Source of the DNA: Plasmopara viticola
Lineage: Eukaryota; Oomycota; Peronosporomycetes; Peronosporales; Peronosporaceae
Assembly: GCA_001695595.3 (NCBI GenBank)
Contig: MBPM02000052.1
Location: forward strand, 434,001 to 498,000
Direction of reading: 5' to 3'
Length of the DNA stretch: 64,000 nucleotides
This document shows positions 22,061 to 34,198 of this stretch, one piece after another; positions within the stretch are counted from its first letter, which is position 1; each line of letters starts with the position of its first letter. Under the pieces are notes generated by a model that saw only the letters and a program-made list of their open reading frames with translations, made no database searches and was not told where the DNA came from. The position numbers and the translations under genes were made by a program.

Positions 22061-22563
22061 GGAGTTACTGAACTTGGTTGTGGTATACAATTAGCCTCCG
22101 CGACAGCCAGTCAAAGCTGTAATTGAATATAGTGTTAAGGCAAATGTCATTCATCCAGCTCTGTGTTAAAAATTTTCATACTACTCAAGCGCCACCACTC
22201 CTTAATTTGACCAATTAAATTACAGCCTTCATTCAGCCTTTCTAAGTCACATATCTAAGTAAACAAAATCCTCAAGGACTCAATTATAACCACAAATCTA
22301 ACGAGAAAATCCTTTTTTTTTCAACGAAGCGAAACCCAAACGATTTGCAACACGCGCTACTTGTCAATCGGGAGGTAAATTCTCTCGTTTTCAAACTAGC
22401 ATTTCGGGAGAGTTTGGCCGGTATTGCCCGCTTCTACTTAAGCCAGCGAAAAAGGCACTCTCATGTGACCAACCTCTTGAAGGGTCATCCAGCTTGGAGT
22501 TTATCGTAAAATTTCTGCATTTGTAGCGCTACAATTAAATGGAAATAGGTCTTTTGTCGTGGC
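22061..22563 (-). repeat. Effector B upstream region duplicated at the D locus
   Basis: The 5' flank matches 46588-47055 upstream of effector D, through the GACAGCCAGTCAAAGCTG patch, a CACTCCTTAATTTG patch, an AACGAAGCGAAACCCAAACG patch and a GGTCATCCAGCTTGGAGTTT patch. Similarity stops near 22563 and 47055, which marks one end of the B/D duplication. The shared flank probably carries the promoter of both genes. Confidence 0.7.
22095..22123 (-). promoter_or_regulatory. Conserved 5' flank block of effectors B and D
   Basis: A 29-bp block, starting CCTCCGCGACAGCCAG on the plus strand, is identical upstream of B and D (46642-46670). A diverged CTCGCTACAGCCAG version lies at the same place upstream of effector C (about 34240). 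Spacing to the start codon is about 35-60 bases, so it could be a promoter element or part of the 5' UTR. The function is inferred only from conservation between close paralogues. Confidence 0.35.
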
Positions 22564-22905
22564 CGGCAACGAACCGTAATGATACTGAACAAATGCTGCT
22601 ACGAAACAATCTGTACCAGACATTTATTAGTCAGTCTACCTTGGCATCGTTCTCACAGTCGCTAATGAAGTTGCTGCGTCGAAAAATAAGTGCTCGTATT
22701 GGGTCCTTCTTCGGTGCTATAACTGGCGCATTCGTACTTTCAAGTTAATCACTGCATTAAGCCGAAGGCTGAACGCTGTAGTTAATTGGTCAAATCGAGG
22801 AGGGAGTAGAAGGTGTATATTGCCTAAAATACTGTAAATTATTAAATAACCCCCTGTCTGATTGATCGTATTCCTACAAAAAAGGAAAAATTATTTATTG
22901 ACCAT

Positions 22906-23228
22906 GTTATGTAATGTATTACGTTATCGCGTTGCCAAGTTATGCACGTGCTAGGCTCAGTCTGGCTAATCCACGGCATAGAGTGGTGTCCGCATACGTC
23001 GGGTCTCGTTCGGCGGGCAGTGCAGCCTGCACCGAGGTCGTGGGGGTCTTCCATTATTTTTTTGGCTCTGACTTGGTAAGAGCCCAGGTGGCGCTCTGGT
23101 GCTGGAGACCGTCGCGTCGAGGGTGAGACTCGTTAGAGACTGCAGATGCCCGAGAGCACCTGCCCGAAGCGCGCGAGCATTTAGCCCCCGCGCTTGGAAG
23201 GAGGGCGTCACCCCAACCTTCTCCAAGC
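22906..23228 (-). mobile_element. SINE-like element, family 2
   Basis: Full-length copy, minus strand, bounded by the 12-bp duplication TTTATTGACCAT at 22894-22905 and 23229-23240. Its 5' start (GCTTGGAGAAGGTTGGGGTG on the minus strand) coincides with the copies at 7422 and 43356. It lies upstream of effector B. Frames inside it are incidental. Confidence 0.8.
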
Positions 23229-23240
23229 TTTATTGACCAT

Positions 23241-24129
23241 ATAACTTGAATCGAACAAAAGCTGCTGCTATAGTCGCGTTTTTAGCTGACTGAATTTAAA
23301 ATTGCAGACTTTTTATGCCATTTTTCTTTTATCTCCAGATATAAATCATGATAGTGGGGCACACCATGGCTTGTCGTATACTGCGTCTAGTTGAGACAAA
23401 TGTTTCGTCTGATCCTCTGTTATGTCCACCTCATTTTTCTCTAAAGACTTTAAATGGGCTTATACAGAGGATAAGTTGTGTAATGAAAAAAAAAACTAAA
23501 AAACATATCACGGGAGTATGTTACTCACCGCTTATCCCAAGAAATGATCAGTATGTTATGCATCGAGGTTATTATTACTTTACTTGACTACGTGGAGCAC
23601 CTGCATTTACGGAGTTAGGCAAAGATACACATATCTACAGAAGACCATTTGCAAAGAGATGATCAGACAACACGTGAACGGTGTTGTAGCAGATGTGTTG
23701 CACAACAAACGTTCGCATGTGGAGCACTATGCTCCTAATCAATACGGTTGCAATCAATATTAACGTTGATACCTCGGCAGACTCATTTTTATATACTGTA
23801 ATGGATGAACTAGCCTTCGCCCTCCGTAAACACCACGTCAGTGAGACTAAAAATAGCCGAAAATATGCAATTATAAGCCCTTTCAGAGAGTGAAACTTGG
23901 CTTATGACACTGAGAATCGACGAGTGATACGCTATATTAAGTCCTCTTAAAGCTTCGTGTTAAGACAAGTACGTGGCAGAGTAGCTCGAAAACTAAGAGA
24001 AAATCCGAGCAAATGAAAAATAACAGTAAATGGGAACCTTGAATTGAAATAAGTGGATTTAAGATAATTTTTACACGAGTTCATCACCACCTTTAAAGCC
24101 CAATTTGAGCCTTCTAAAAATTTTCCATT
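23241..24129. repeat. Dispersed repeat, no intact gene
   Basis: The first half resembles 34700-34920: a GGGAGTATGTTACTCACCGCTTATCCC stretch here and ACATGGTGTTTACCGTCTATACC there, followed by AAATGATCAGT/AATGGTGATCAGT and a CATCGAGG/ATCGTGG patch. The second half resembles 35200-36080 and 15700-16560. Short frames at 23348 and 34688 end in related peptides (IPRNDQYVMHRG and IPKNGDQSAIYRG), hinting at a once-coding ancestor I cannot name. Confidence 0.4.
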
Positions 24130-24310
24130 TAAGGTCAAAGTAATAAAATGACACTGGACATCCCAAAAGGAATGCGAACATGTATAGTGATTTGATATGG
24201 GCTACTAAAACTGTACTTTGACCCCAACAAGGTGAGCGCAGACTTGTTGACGCCAGGGTATATGACCACGGCACAGTAATATAGCCACCCCCACCAACTG
24301 GCTAGGAGCC
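24130..24310 (-). mobile_element. Degenerate tRNA-like SINE, family 3
   Basis: On the minus strand CTAGCCAGTTGGTGGGGGTG (A-box-like) is followed by GTGGTCATATACCCTGGCGTC at the B-box position, as in the copies at 41650 and 63525. The TGGACATCCCAAAAGGAATG patch (24155) matches the body of those copies. No target duplication was found. Confidence 0.5.
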
Positions 24311-25740
24311 AATCTTGGGTGTGAATTAACACAACGTTTACCTCAACGGCATAAGTCGAGTGACTTCGTGTAACGCAATGTCGTTAGCACTACGTGCCGA
24401 CTGATTACGACTCTGTCGCCAAAAATTAAAGGTTAGTGTGCGATATTAAGGGAATCCTAAGTAAACTTAACCTCTAGTGCTGACACCATCACGTTATATA
24501 TTATCGTCACTCTCGGTTTATTCTAAAAAGCCTCTAGATGAAGTTCTGAGAATTTCTTTCAATTTGGAAAGAAGTTAAGCCGTACCTGTGGTTATAAATG
24601 CATGTCTATAATGAAGTTTGTGTCCCCGATTGTGCGTAAGGGGGTTAGAAATATCCAAATCTACGGAAAAAATGAGTTGATGTGAGTTTGCGTAGTCCGC
24701 ACGAGGAGCCCACAAACCATTTTTGCAGAGGGTCCCACACTTAAACAAAGTGGCTACGCGACCATTACTCAAAAAAAGGTCGAGCAAGGCATTAAAGGCT
24801 TGGCGACCAGTGCACTTCTTTGTAAAAAAATTGGGGTTGTCGGCGATATAGTTCGCCGGCTCAAGATTCGGACCTGCCAAATGCCAGTCGCTAGCGACAT
24901 CAAAGCGCACTGCATTTTAAATATCGCTTGGCGCAGAAAGATCCATCTCCTCTTTAAGTTTTCGTTTGCACACTTGTGGTATCAGCTAGCGATTGTCGTG
25001 TCATATGACATAATTTTGATAATGTAACTCTTAGTAACACGTTTGCATCGTATATTTTTCGATAAACCAAGCGGAAGGACCAAGCAAAGGCGCTTCAAGT
25101 AGCACACCTCCATCTTACACTATTGGGTAGAGTGGAGAAAAGGGAGAAGCTAGAAAAACAGTTTAAGGTCCATCATCGAGTCATGTTGAGGTGGCATTTT
25201 TGGTAATGCGTATGAAATTTGCTTTGAATATGAAATACATATCTTGGATAGAATTCGCAAATGCCTTCATCCTAGACAATAAAGAGGGACTACTTTACGA
25301 GAGAGCGCGAAATCTTTTGTGTGAGTGCTGGTTGTCCGAAAATAATTCGCAACCGATTGGCTCTAACGTGCCAAAAATGGTACATAAACGCACGGCTTGA
25401 TTCATAGGCAGCATACCATTACCAAGAATTGTGTAGGCTCAGCTGCATAAAGTCAACCTCTCTTGACCTTCATTTACAAGATGGTAGTATTCTTTGCACT
25501 GAGACTCTTGTAAGGCGTTACGATCAGCACGTTGTATCTTAGCATGAATCTGGCTTATTGGCACACCAACAGCAACCTGTAAGCTTGCTTATTCCACTGC
25601 AGCGACTTCTATCAATCTTATTCTTCAATATTGGCGGTAAGGTGTGTGAAGCACACGGAGACAATAGCGAGTGGATGATTGTAAGTGGTCTCTTACTATG
25701 TACCTCAAAGGCATCTTACTTATACTGAAATAATTGACTG
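24311..25740 (-). repeat. Dispersed repeat block with ORF relics
   Basis: Corresponds in order, on the minus strand, to 40940-41640 and 58130-58830 and to 62400-63480. The 111-aa frame at 24575-24910 shares DVAS-D-HLAG and LW--R-DYANSH type patches with frames at 58134-58455. These relics overlap in two frames in the other copies, so the original reading frame is uncertain. Product not recognised. Confidence 0.45.
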
Positions 25741-27170
25741 TACAGTTTGAATGTCCCAAAGCGTTTGAGCCGAAACAACGTTTATGCAAAAAGTACAGTA
25801 GGATTTAAAATTACCATAATCATTAACTTTACTGTACTGTTGAAGTAGAACATGTATTGTTCGGACCCTGATAGTCCATTGTAAACCGGACTTTTAGACG
25901 TTAAGGTCTGAAATAATCGATGCATGCGCCACGCAATCGACTGACTCAACGACAACAATCAACCATTAGAAATCCAAATTATAAAAAATCTTTTGGTGAC
26001 AAATTGTAAAGCATACGTTTGCGCGAGATTTCTCCGCAACAAATCTGTATATCCGACTGTTCAGCAAATATAGCAGGAAAAATGCATGTATCTTGTCGCA
26101 TCCCGCTAAGAGGCTGCCGCTTACATCTGACGCGTAAAACGTATAGCTGTCGCGTTCATCAGATGCCTACAATATGATTTGGTGATACAATCAGGTCAGA
26201 TTTGTCACGATGTAATGCTGCATAGCTGTTATATTCTTCCATAAAGATATCGTTTTAATATGCAGTGTTATATGCTAACACAGTCTCTAATATTTCTTTA
26301 TTCTAGAACTGATCTACAATGCGCACTGCTTTTTTAGCCGTTTTTACTTAATAAGCATTGTATCTATGGGCACTTATGAACACTGCGTGCGTTGGTAGCG
26401 TATTTCAAAATGAACATTTGTTCCGAAAACGGGTAGTTTATTGGATCCTGTAATATCAAAATCCTCAGACCAACCCAGCTTTTGTAATTGACAGCTGAAG
26501 CAAACGACGTCAAGTGGCGGGAGGGGGCTACATATAGCCGATCTCTTGTCATTACAGGTGACACCTCGCTAAAAGTGTCTTAAAAAAGTGGTGGCTCTAA
26601 TACTTTTACCGGTTAGCATTTTGAGGTATTTTGGAGAATTTTTGTAATTGTTAGAGCTTTGCGCCGCAAGGAAGACGCTTAACTTAAGCCTTTCAAAACA
26701 GAGGTTGTGGCAAAAGGTGACGAAAATCAGAATTTGCATCAATTGGCTGTACCAGCGTCCCCAACGCAACCACGCTCGTCTAATTCGAGTCATTATACGG
26801 CTCGAAAAAACTCACATAGAGAGCCGCCTAGTTATAATACTTGAAAATATTGAGCTGTCACTAACCAGAAGATGTTTACTTTCATGCATGCCTCATTTCA
26901 TCAGGCGATATAGCTTCTTTTTTTAACAAAAGCGTGCAAGACGATATGTGTAACCTATATTAGCTGACTGCAATCAGTCACCGTTGCACAAAAATTTGCA
27001 ATGCACCAGAGTCTACAGAAACTTAAAATGCATCTGTAACTCTCTTACACATGCGTGAACGGCAAGCAGTCCAACATTGCTGGTTCCTTTTATATCTTGT
27101 CAAACTCTAACGATGGCTTGCACCTTTTTTAATGGGATGCATCACCTCTAATGGCTGGTCAAATTGGAGG
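25740..27170 (+). repeat. Segmental duplication, copy 1 (partner 47100-49290)
   Basis: Direct duplicate. Anchors are AATGTCCCAAAGCGTTTGAG (25751 and 47129), GAACTGATCTACAATGCGCAC (26307 and 47873), CAAAACAGAGGTTG (26694 and 48273), the CATGCCTCATTTCATCAGGCG patch (26886 and 49013) and CAAGCAGTCCAACATTGCTGG (27064 and 49190). Copy 2 has about 550 bases more (48400-48955), an insertion there or a deletion here. The frames do not survive in both copies. Confidence 0.75.
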
Positions 27171-28100
27171 GCTTAGTGTCAAAGCCCATGCAAGCCTATC
27201 ATTCACTTCATTGGTTCTGCGAAAAAGGCAAAGATCATGTACATTTGCTTATTGCAGCCAAAGCGGCGGACGTTGCTTAAATTGGTACTGCTTTTAATTA
27301 GTAAAACTAAATTTGAGCCATATGGTCTACAAACACCACTAATTAAATGGAGAAGATACCATTTTACGGCAATTTGGAAGCGCAAGTGTAACCGCGGCTA
27401 TACCCTTTTTTTAATCGCATTTGAAAACAACTTTGTCTGCACCCGAATAGTAGAAAAATCCTTTCATTATAAATTTGTCCAAGGAGAGGCAAGGAGGCTT
27501 TCAAGTTACGTAGACTGATCAAAAAAATCATGAAGTTAGCACATTTCTTAAAAGGAAATTATACTCGAGCTCAAGCAGAATTTAATGTTTGTCGGAAATT
27601 ATGCTGATTCAATTTGTTCGCTTACGTGTTCCCAGTTTGGTATGACTTTTACATTTGACGCGGACCATCTAACCGAGAAGCCGAGAGGATGGCTTGCCTG
27701 CGTACTCTATTTACAAAGTAGCGATTGCAACTGTGCGTTTGCCCAATAGAAATCAGCTTCTTTAAACCTTTTGAAATATGAAACCAATCTTCAGACTTTC
27801 TTTTAGCTTGTTGTGGCTCACTGAGAAATAATTCTAGTTTGTTTGAATCTCTAACAATAAGTGGTAATCCAGCGTGATAGATTCTGCACTTCACTCGTTT
27901 TCCCACTTTATAACATCAGTTTAAGTGACGCCACGATGCATAGCGGAATGATTAACATTTTTTCTGGTATAAACGGCAAGCAAGATGTTCCTGTATTATC
28001 ATTGATCATTTCTTTCCCATTGCGCCAATTTTCTTTCGTATGCATTCGAAATGGTCCATCCCAGAATTCTACAATATCATAAAGCGGACATTACAGATTG
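27171..28100. repeat. Repeat, similar to 43130-44330
   Basis: Shares CAGCCAAAGCGGCGGA (27254 and 43208) and the ACGCGGAC...GCGATTGCAACTGTGC stretch (27657 and 43990). Minus-strand frames at 27649-27906 and 43701-44084 share a NRxFVxRVxxQxILSAxRL-type peptide, so a protein-coding ancestor is possible. I do not recognise it and both copies look broken. Confidence 0.45.
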
Positions 28101-30350
28101 CGGTACGAAGCATTTGTCATAGACGCCATATGCGACTATGCGTGACGCGTAAAATAACTCATCGGCATTTTTCGTCCTTGCATTAAATGTCTTAACGAAT
28201 TCGCACTTGCGCAAAATTCAGAATAATGTTGAGAGACAAGTTTACAATAGAGCCGGACAGGTTTAATTGTGAGATTTGGTCATGCGGATATAGTCCGCAC
28301 TCGATAACCTTTAGCGTGCCAGAAATATCAGGTAAACTCACGACTTGATTTTTCGACAACATACCGAAACCAGAAACTGTGTAGGTGCAACTGCATAAAT
28401 ACACTCTTCATTGACCTTAACTTACATGGTGGCAGTGCTTCCTGCATGAAAAAAAACACCAGGATTCATCAAGAAGTTTCAATTGACAAGATTTATCGTT
28501 GCATAAGTCTGCCTTACAGGCATACCAGCAGCAACTTGTACGCGCGTTAATTGCTCTGCGGCGACTATCGTTTATCACTTGCTTGATATTGGTAGTGAAG
28601 TGTGGGAAACACACAGGCATTTACCGGAGAATACTTATAAATGGTTTCTTATAATGTAGCTCGTAAGTCAATCGACCTAAATGAAAGAACCAATTTACAA
28701 ATTCAATGCGTAAACCAAATGCAAATTTTGGATAAAAGCACTGTTAAATTTTGAATATTTGACTTTACTGAGAACTTGAAGTGATACATGTACTGACCGG
28801 TGAGAAATAACCAAAGTGTGTAGTTGACGAATTAGTATTACTTTGCGAGAAGTCGCCTTTTAAATTGACACTTTTATACCGCCGTGTGAGTCCACTAAAT
28901 CTAATAATCAATTTTCTACTTGCTGGATATTACATCGTAAAATGATACTAAAAGTGTTTAGGTCTGACAAAGTCGATGCATGCGCCATGTGATCAAACTG
29001 CTTGACAAGACCAATTAACCATAAGATCTCTACGCCAAAATTGTGCTCTAAGTAGTACATCTTTTGATATCAAAATGATATGCGTTCGCGAAAGACCCGT
29101 TCACAAAAAATGACCGACCATTCTGCAAAATCTTCAGGAGCAATATATGTGTCTTGTCACGACAAGTATTCAAACCATTTTCTTAGATAAGGCAGATGAT
29201 TTTTTCTTGGATGTGCAAATTCTGCCATTTTAAAAAAAAATGATTAAAGACAAAATAAGAAGAATAAAAAATAAATTTTTAATTTTTAAGCACTGGATGA
29301 CAGTTTTGTTCCAAGTCTAAGGGTGACGTCATTCCATGCAATTGATGTTGTCTCGTACTCGCATTGCGTAATCGAGCCGCATAGAGCCTGGCAAAAGAGC
29401 TTAACGTACATGGACCAGCTAATTACCGTACTTCATCAATACAACTGTGCTCTCGTATTTATATGATGAGGGAGAGAAAGACGAATAGTTTACCAAGAGC
29501 AGTTATACACAAATGGGTAGTTGAGTCCAAGACTTGGCACTAAAACGCCTTAGTGTTGCACGATTTGGCTCCGTCAGATAACAGTCGCAAGAGAAATTAA
29601 ATATGAAGAGTGCTTGGTGCGCTGCTTGAATCGTTCTCCTTTTTCTTGATGAAGAGGTAAGCGCCACTTTCACGTGAAGAGCTTCCTCGCGCGTCGTTGT
29701 TAATAAGACTAGAATTAGTATCTTGTTATTTGGAAAATACCCTTACTTTGATAATTCTTGGGGGTGTGAGGTCTAGGATCCCGCGTCGGCAAGACTACCG
29801 TGGCGTCATAGACGCTTTTACTGAGGTGATCAATATACCACGATGCTTACCTTTAGAATTGGAGGCGTGGAAGCCACAAGCGAAGATCATCTCGAGGGCC
29901 CAGATGACCGCTTCGGAAGCCGTTCTCTTTAGAGAATGATGTTGTGAGTCAAAGATCGCAGAACGAGCTTCTGTTATATATTGACGACGAGTATTTATCG
30001 GAGCGGACTAGCACCAAACGCTTTGCTAGAGACTTTGCGAAGTGCGGGCAGCGATTATAGATTCTTGCACATTGTTGTGTAGAGTTGGAAAAAGCCTATT
30101 TTATCTCTTTATGCATTTTATGACGTGCGATTCATACAGGTATAGGCTGCATCCTTAGCCCCGGACCTTCGGTCTCCGATGCACAAAACGAATTCGGTAG
30201 TCTACATAGAAAAGTTTTTGTGGAGCCAACGACCAGGCTATCAGAGCTGCACTTGCCCCACGCTGAACGTTTAAGGTACCGAAGAGCCTAATGTCATTCA
30301 TGTCCAATTTAGCCTCTCGAGAGATCTTAGCTAATTCATTGGGCATGCAC
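28100..30350 (+). repeat. Dispersed repeat block, copy colinear with 36900-39730
   Basis: The order of patches follows the left arm of the large inverted repeat. Pairs are 28200/36910 (AATTCGCAC), 28420-28620/37120-37320 (AACGCGCGTA and GCAGACTTATGC on the minus strand), 28980/37770 (ATGCGCCATGTGATC), 29460/38285 (ACGAATAGTTTACCAAGAGCAG), 29640/38960 and 30155/39540. Very diverged. The 63-aa minus frame at 30155-30346 shares APQKxFYVDYR with the frame at 39521-39706. No intact gene. Confidence 0.5.
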
Positions 30351-30699
30351 TTGCGATCCTTCTGCAGATTAAAGGGTTAAAAAACGTTCCGGTTATTTGA
30401 ACCAATTTGTGCTTTGGTACCTCATCAAGCTTATTTTATTGGACTTTGACTCATCATGTGCAAAAATTTAATTGTTGAGCGTGCGCGAAGCGCGTGAGGT
30501 GTATTGGTCACTCGCGAGTACACGATGTGCGACGCATTAACCTGGTAGTGTGTAACCTAGGCAAGCGTGGTGTACAGAAAAATTGCCACTCAAGAACTAC
30601 TCGACTTAAAGGTTTGAGCTGCACGCTCACGAGTAGGAACCGAAATTTGTTGAGAGGAGCACTTGTCCCCGCCACCCTTTCATTTTGAGGAAAATGGCT
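30351..30699. other. Spacer, nothing recognised
   Basis: A short frame at 30494-30688 has no recognisable character and no conserved counterpart found. The stretch leads into the duplicated 3' flank of effector C. Confidence 0.35.
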
Positions 30700-32149
30700 T
30701 ACATAAAACCCACTTTTGATTCTGATTGTGTTTATAAATTGCTGCCAAACGAAGTGGTTACTTTAAGGCAAACAAAGCTTGGTAATAAGGTGATTTGCGA
30801 ATTTCGAGCTATTTCTCAGGTCAGTGTCTACGTCTGCCCATGCGAGCGCCAACCCACCTGATCATTTCGGAGAAAAATAGCTTTAGGGTCATTTCTACCA
30901 TTAAGCTTCATCAGCGAAAATTACTCAATAGGCTGTTTCGTCCGGGCCATCGAAGATTGTAGTGCCTGCTCCCTGCTCATAGACGTTTTAGTAATAGCTC
31001 AAGATCCTTGGCTGGAAGAGCTGCATTTTAGTTGCTTTTTTTGTTTTTAAAAGTCAATTGAGCACTGGTTGAACATAGAAGGAAGGGTAATTCTTTTTTT
31101 TTAAAACTCTTTGCGAGGTCGTCAAACCGCCCCGGGGGCTTAGCAATAAGTACAAGTTCTTCCAGGTAGAAGAAAACTTTGCGAAAATCGAAATGTAGAA
31201 AGATATACAACCTTTTGTCACCGACATGTGCATTTTGGAAAGATTTATTATTCAACAAAAATTTTTGGTCCTGCTTATCATTCTACTTATGCACAAGATT
31301 TAAGTCTAATTAAGGCGGGAAGCTTTAACGATTACGATTTAGTGTGTAGGCATCAGTAGCCACCGCTCACGGGAAGTTAAATTTCACTACAAAAGATCGG
31401 CTTTATGTAGTGCGCCTCCGCAGAACAGGACGAGCCACATGACGTCGTTTGCTCTAGCTATTAATTTTATGATATTGGTCTAGTCTAAAGAGTTTGGTAT
31501 GGCAAAATTCGGTGTACTACTCGTTTTTTGAAGGTTATATCCCTTGAAAAGACGCCTACAACGAAAACAGTGACTGTTGGCGCCTATTACGTTAGTGCTT
31601 GTTAAGAGAAAAAGGCACTTGAGCTGCTAAGAAAAATTGTGCATTGCAGGCTAAATACATTTTTTCATGAACAAAATACCAGGGTCTGTATTAGCATACA
31701 GCACTGCAAATCAAAACGATCTTTTTTTGGAAAAGTTTAAAAGCTGTGCAGCATTGAGTCCGACTTAATTGCATGACCAATTCATATTGTATGTATATTA
31801 CGCATCGGATGATGCTTCTTGATGATAAATTCCGGCGCCTTTGTAAATGATGGTAAATCTGATATTTTGTGTAGATGGTCAGCAATTGAGCTAAATTGCA
31901 AAATTTTTCGCGTAAATGTAGCAGTAAGACGTTATAACAATCCGATGAACAGTCTATGGGACCAAGCTACATAAAGTAGACTGGGTACAGCTAACAACAT
32001 AATTGTTGAAAGTACATAGTAAGACCACTACGAAACACAAATCTACCAGTATCAACTAATTAACAAAAGCTGGAGTGTGTGTAAGCCTTTAATAAATTCA
32101 CCAAACAAGGAATTATTTGTCATCCCGAATACGCCCAGAACATTAATGA
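30700..32149 (-). repeat. 3' flank of effector C, duplicated from the A locus
   Basis: Colinear with about 6050-8170 beside effector A, including AACTCTTTGCGAGGTCGTCA (31103; cf. 6692), the AATAAGTACAAGTTCTTCCAGG patch (31145; cf. 6727), CAGTGACTGTTGGCGCCTATT (31569; cf. 7214) and GACTTAATTGCATG (31762), which is the empty counterpart of the family 2 insertion at 7422. Non-coding. Confidence 0.65.
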
Positions 32150-33348
32150 CACAGATGGATCTTTGTAAGTGCTTCTGTCAGAGATAATACTATTGACGCT
32201 CAAAGTTTTCGAGCGTCAATGCAGTGCCAACGACTATAAATTGTACACGTTCGGGTGCCGATACGGAACAAAAGCACTGCTTGGACCGCCGAAGCTGGAC
32301 CTTGATCTTTAAGCAGACAGGGTGGTCGCCTGAGGTTGTCAAGTCCGTCAAAAGTGGTAGAAAGGACTCTGAACTCTGCCTCTTTAATTGCTTGGAAGGA
32401 CGACTGGCTGTGTCGGTGTTGTCATCAAGGGTACGCTTTATTCGTTTAGTAACGACGGCGTGGTAACTTTTGGACGTCGATGCCCCGTAAAGTGGCTCAG
32501 ACGGATACAAACTTTGCACTTTTGAGTGCGCGTGTAAAGCCATAGCACTGCTTGTACCTGTGTTGCCTCCGAAATTGGGCTCCATGTTCAATAGTGCGCC
32601 ATTTTTATCAGGCTTTAAAGATGTTGAACATCCGCACCCATCTCTGATATTGAAAATTTAGCACGTAGTTTAACACGCCAAACTTCAGCAATTCCGGCAA
32701 TTTTTCCCATAAATTCCTCACTATTTTGTTCTCTTTCATTTTTTGCAAATCTATGAGCACAGACCGCTGCGCGTGGTGTTCAAGATGTTGCTTGTGGGAG
32801 ATTTGGGATTTTTCTCAAGGTTCCAATCTCATATGCGCCAAAGAAAAGACGTCTCTGCAGGATTTGGTTGTACATTCTCGTCGCAGAGGTTGACAAACAC
32901 TTAATGAACTCGCTTGATATTGTCCTTGGGTTCGGCTGACACAACCATCGGCTTCATGCCGCCAAAGTCGGTTTTTCACACTGGTAAACTGAATCGCACC
33001 GCCAGATATATCGCGCAAAGGGTTGCCACGGAGGGCGGTCTGAAAAGGTGAATTCCGATGTTTTTTTAATCCTTCGTCGGCACCTTCTGCCGTCTGTTTC
33101 AAGAAACGATACTTTTCAGCGCTTTTCATTTCCTTCATCGCCTCTGTAGCGTACAGCACCTTATCTCTAAAACTAGGGGTGGCGGTGCCGTCTTTTTCGC
33201 AGCCTCTCCGATGCGTGGCTTCTTCCTCGTGGCCTTTCCAATGCGTGGATTCTTTAGTATCGTCTGTGCAGCGCATGGTAACTTTTTGACACTCTCATTT
33301 ATCATGCTCGCTAAAGCAACATAGACCGAGCGCTCTTCAGCGGCCAAG

Positions 33349-33667
33349 ACCGACCCTGTGGCTCGAGCGGTTAGCCGTTCGACCCAGGACCGGGAGGTAC
33401 CTGGTTCGATACCCATAGGATCCGAATTAAGGAAGTCGGAGATAGGTCACTAAAGTGGACGAGCCATCACACCCGAGTGTGTGACCGCCCTACCAACTCG
33501 CGCCCGATTGGGTAATAAAAGGGTTGGATGGGGGACGCCCCACTGACCGAAAAAGCCCCATAGTGTAATGAGGGGTACGGAACCCGGTCCCACTAGGGTC
33601 GGATTGCTATCAGCATCCCGCGATAGAGACAGCTTAGTCCTAGCGCGTGGGTTCCGGTAGCTTAAAT
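33349..33667 (+). mobile_element. SINE family 1, younger copy of the doublet in effector C
   Basis: Begins ACCGACCCTGTGGCTCGAGC with A-box-like GAGCGGTTAG and B-box-like GGTTCGATACCC. It is flanked by CTCTTCAGCGGCCAAG at 33333-33348 and 33668-33683. Both of these flanks carry CAGCGG, whereas the third target copy at 34007 has CAGTGG like effector A. This suggests this element entered an already mutated flank of the older one at 33686. Confidence 0.85.
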
Positions 33668-33685
33668 CTCTTCAGCGGCCAAGTC

Positions 33686-34006
33686 AACCGACCCTGTGGA
33701 TCGAGCGGTTAGCCGTTCGACCCAGGACCGGGAGGTACCTGGTTCGATACTCATAGGGTCCGAGTTAAGGAAGCCGGAGATAGGTCACTAAAGTGGACGA
33801 GCCATCACACCCGAGTGTGTGACAGCCCTACCAACTCGCGCCCGATTGGGTAATAAAAATGTTGGGTGGGGGACGCCCCACTGACCGTATAAGCCCCATA
33901 GTATAATAAGGGGTACGGAACACGGTCCCAATATGGGTCGGATTGCTATCAGCATCCCGCGATAGAGACAGCTTAGTCCTAGCGCGTGGGTTTCGGTAGC
34001 TTAAAT
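33686..34006 (+). mobile_element. SINE family 1, older copy of the doublet in effector C
   Basis: Starts AACCGACCCTGTGGATCGAG. It is bounded by CTCTTCAGCGGCCAAGTC (33668-33685) and CTCTTCAGTGGCCAAGTC (34007-34024), an 18-bp target duplication with one difference. The right-hand copy is identical to the corresponding effector A codons, so it is the original target side. Confidence 0.85.
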
Positions 34007-34198
34007 CTCTTCAGTGGCCAAGTCGTTGTGATCGTCATGGCTACCTCGTAAACATCGATTCGGCAGCGACTTCACGACAGCATTACCGGCTGTTATCACG
34101 TCACGATCGAAAGTTTGGAGCTGGTGGCCAGATTTTGCAGCTATCTGGCTGCTGGCTACGACAAAAAGAGAGGTTACGACGTAAAACGCGCCGCGCAT

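Larger units (their letters stand above)
32150..34198 (-). pseudogene. RxLR-effector C, broken by a SINE doublet
   Basis: Paralogue of effector A. The first exon-like part (34198 down to about 34010) encodes a signal peptide, RCLR at the RxLR position, and reads into the EER region. There the frame is cut by two family 1 SINEs (33349-33667 and 33686-34006), both antisense to the gene. After them the remainder is recognisable as EERSVY, Lys-rich repeats, the KSAEKYRFLKQ core and a tail, but frames change near 33170 and 33000 and again toward the end; the usual stop position is also altered. It cannot make a full effector; a short secreted peptide ending in the first SINE junction is the most that could be produced. 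The tail is closer to A than to B. Confidence 0.85.
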
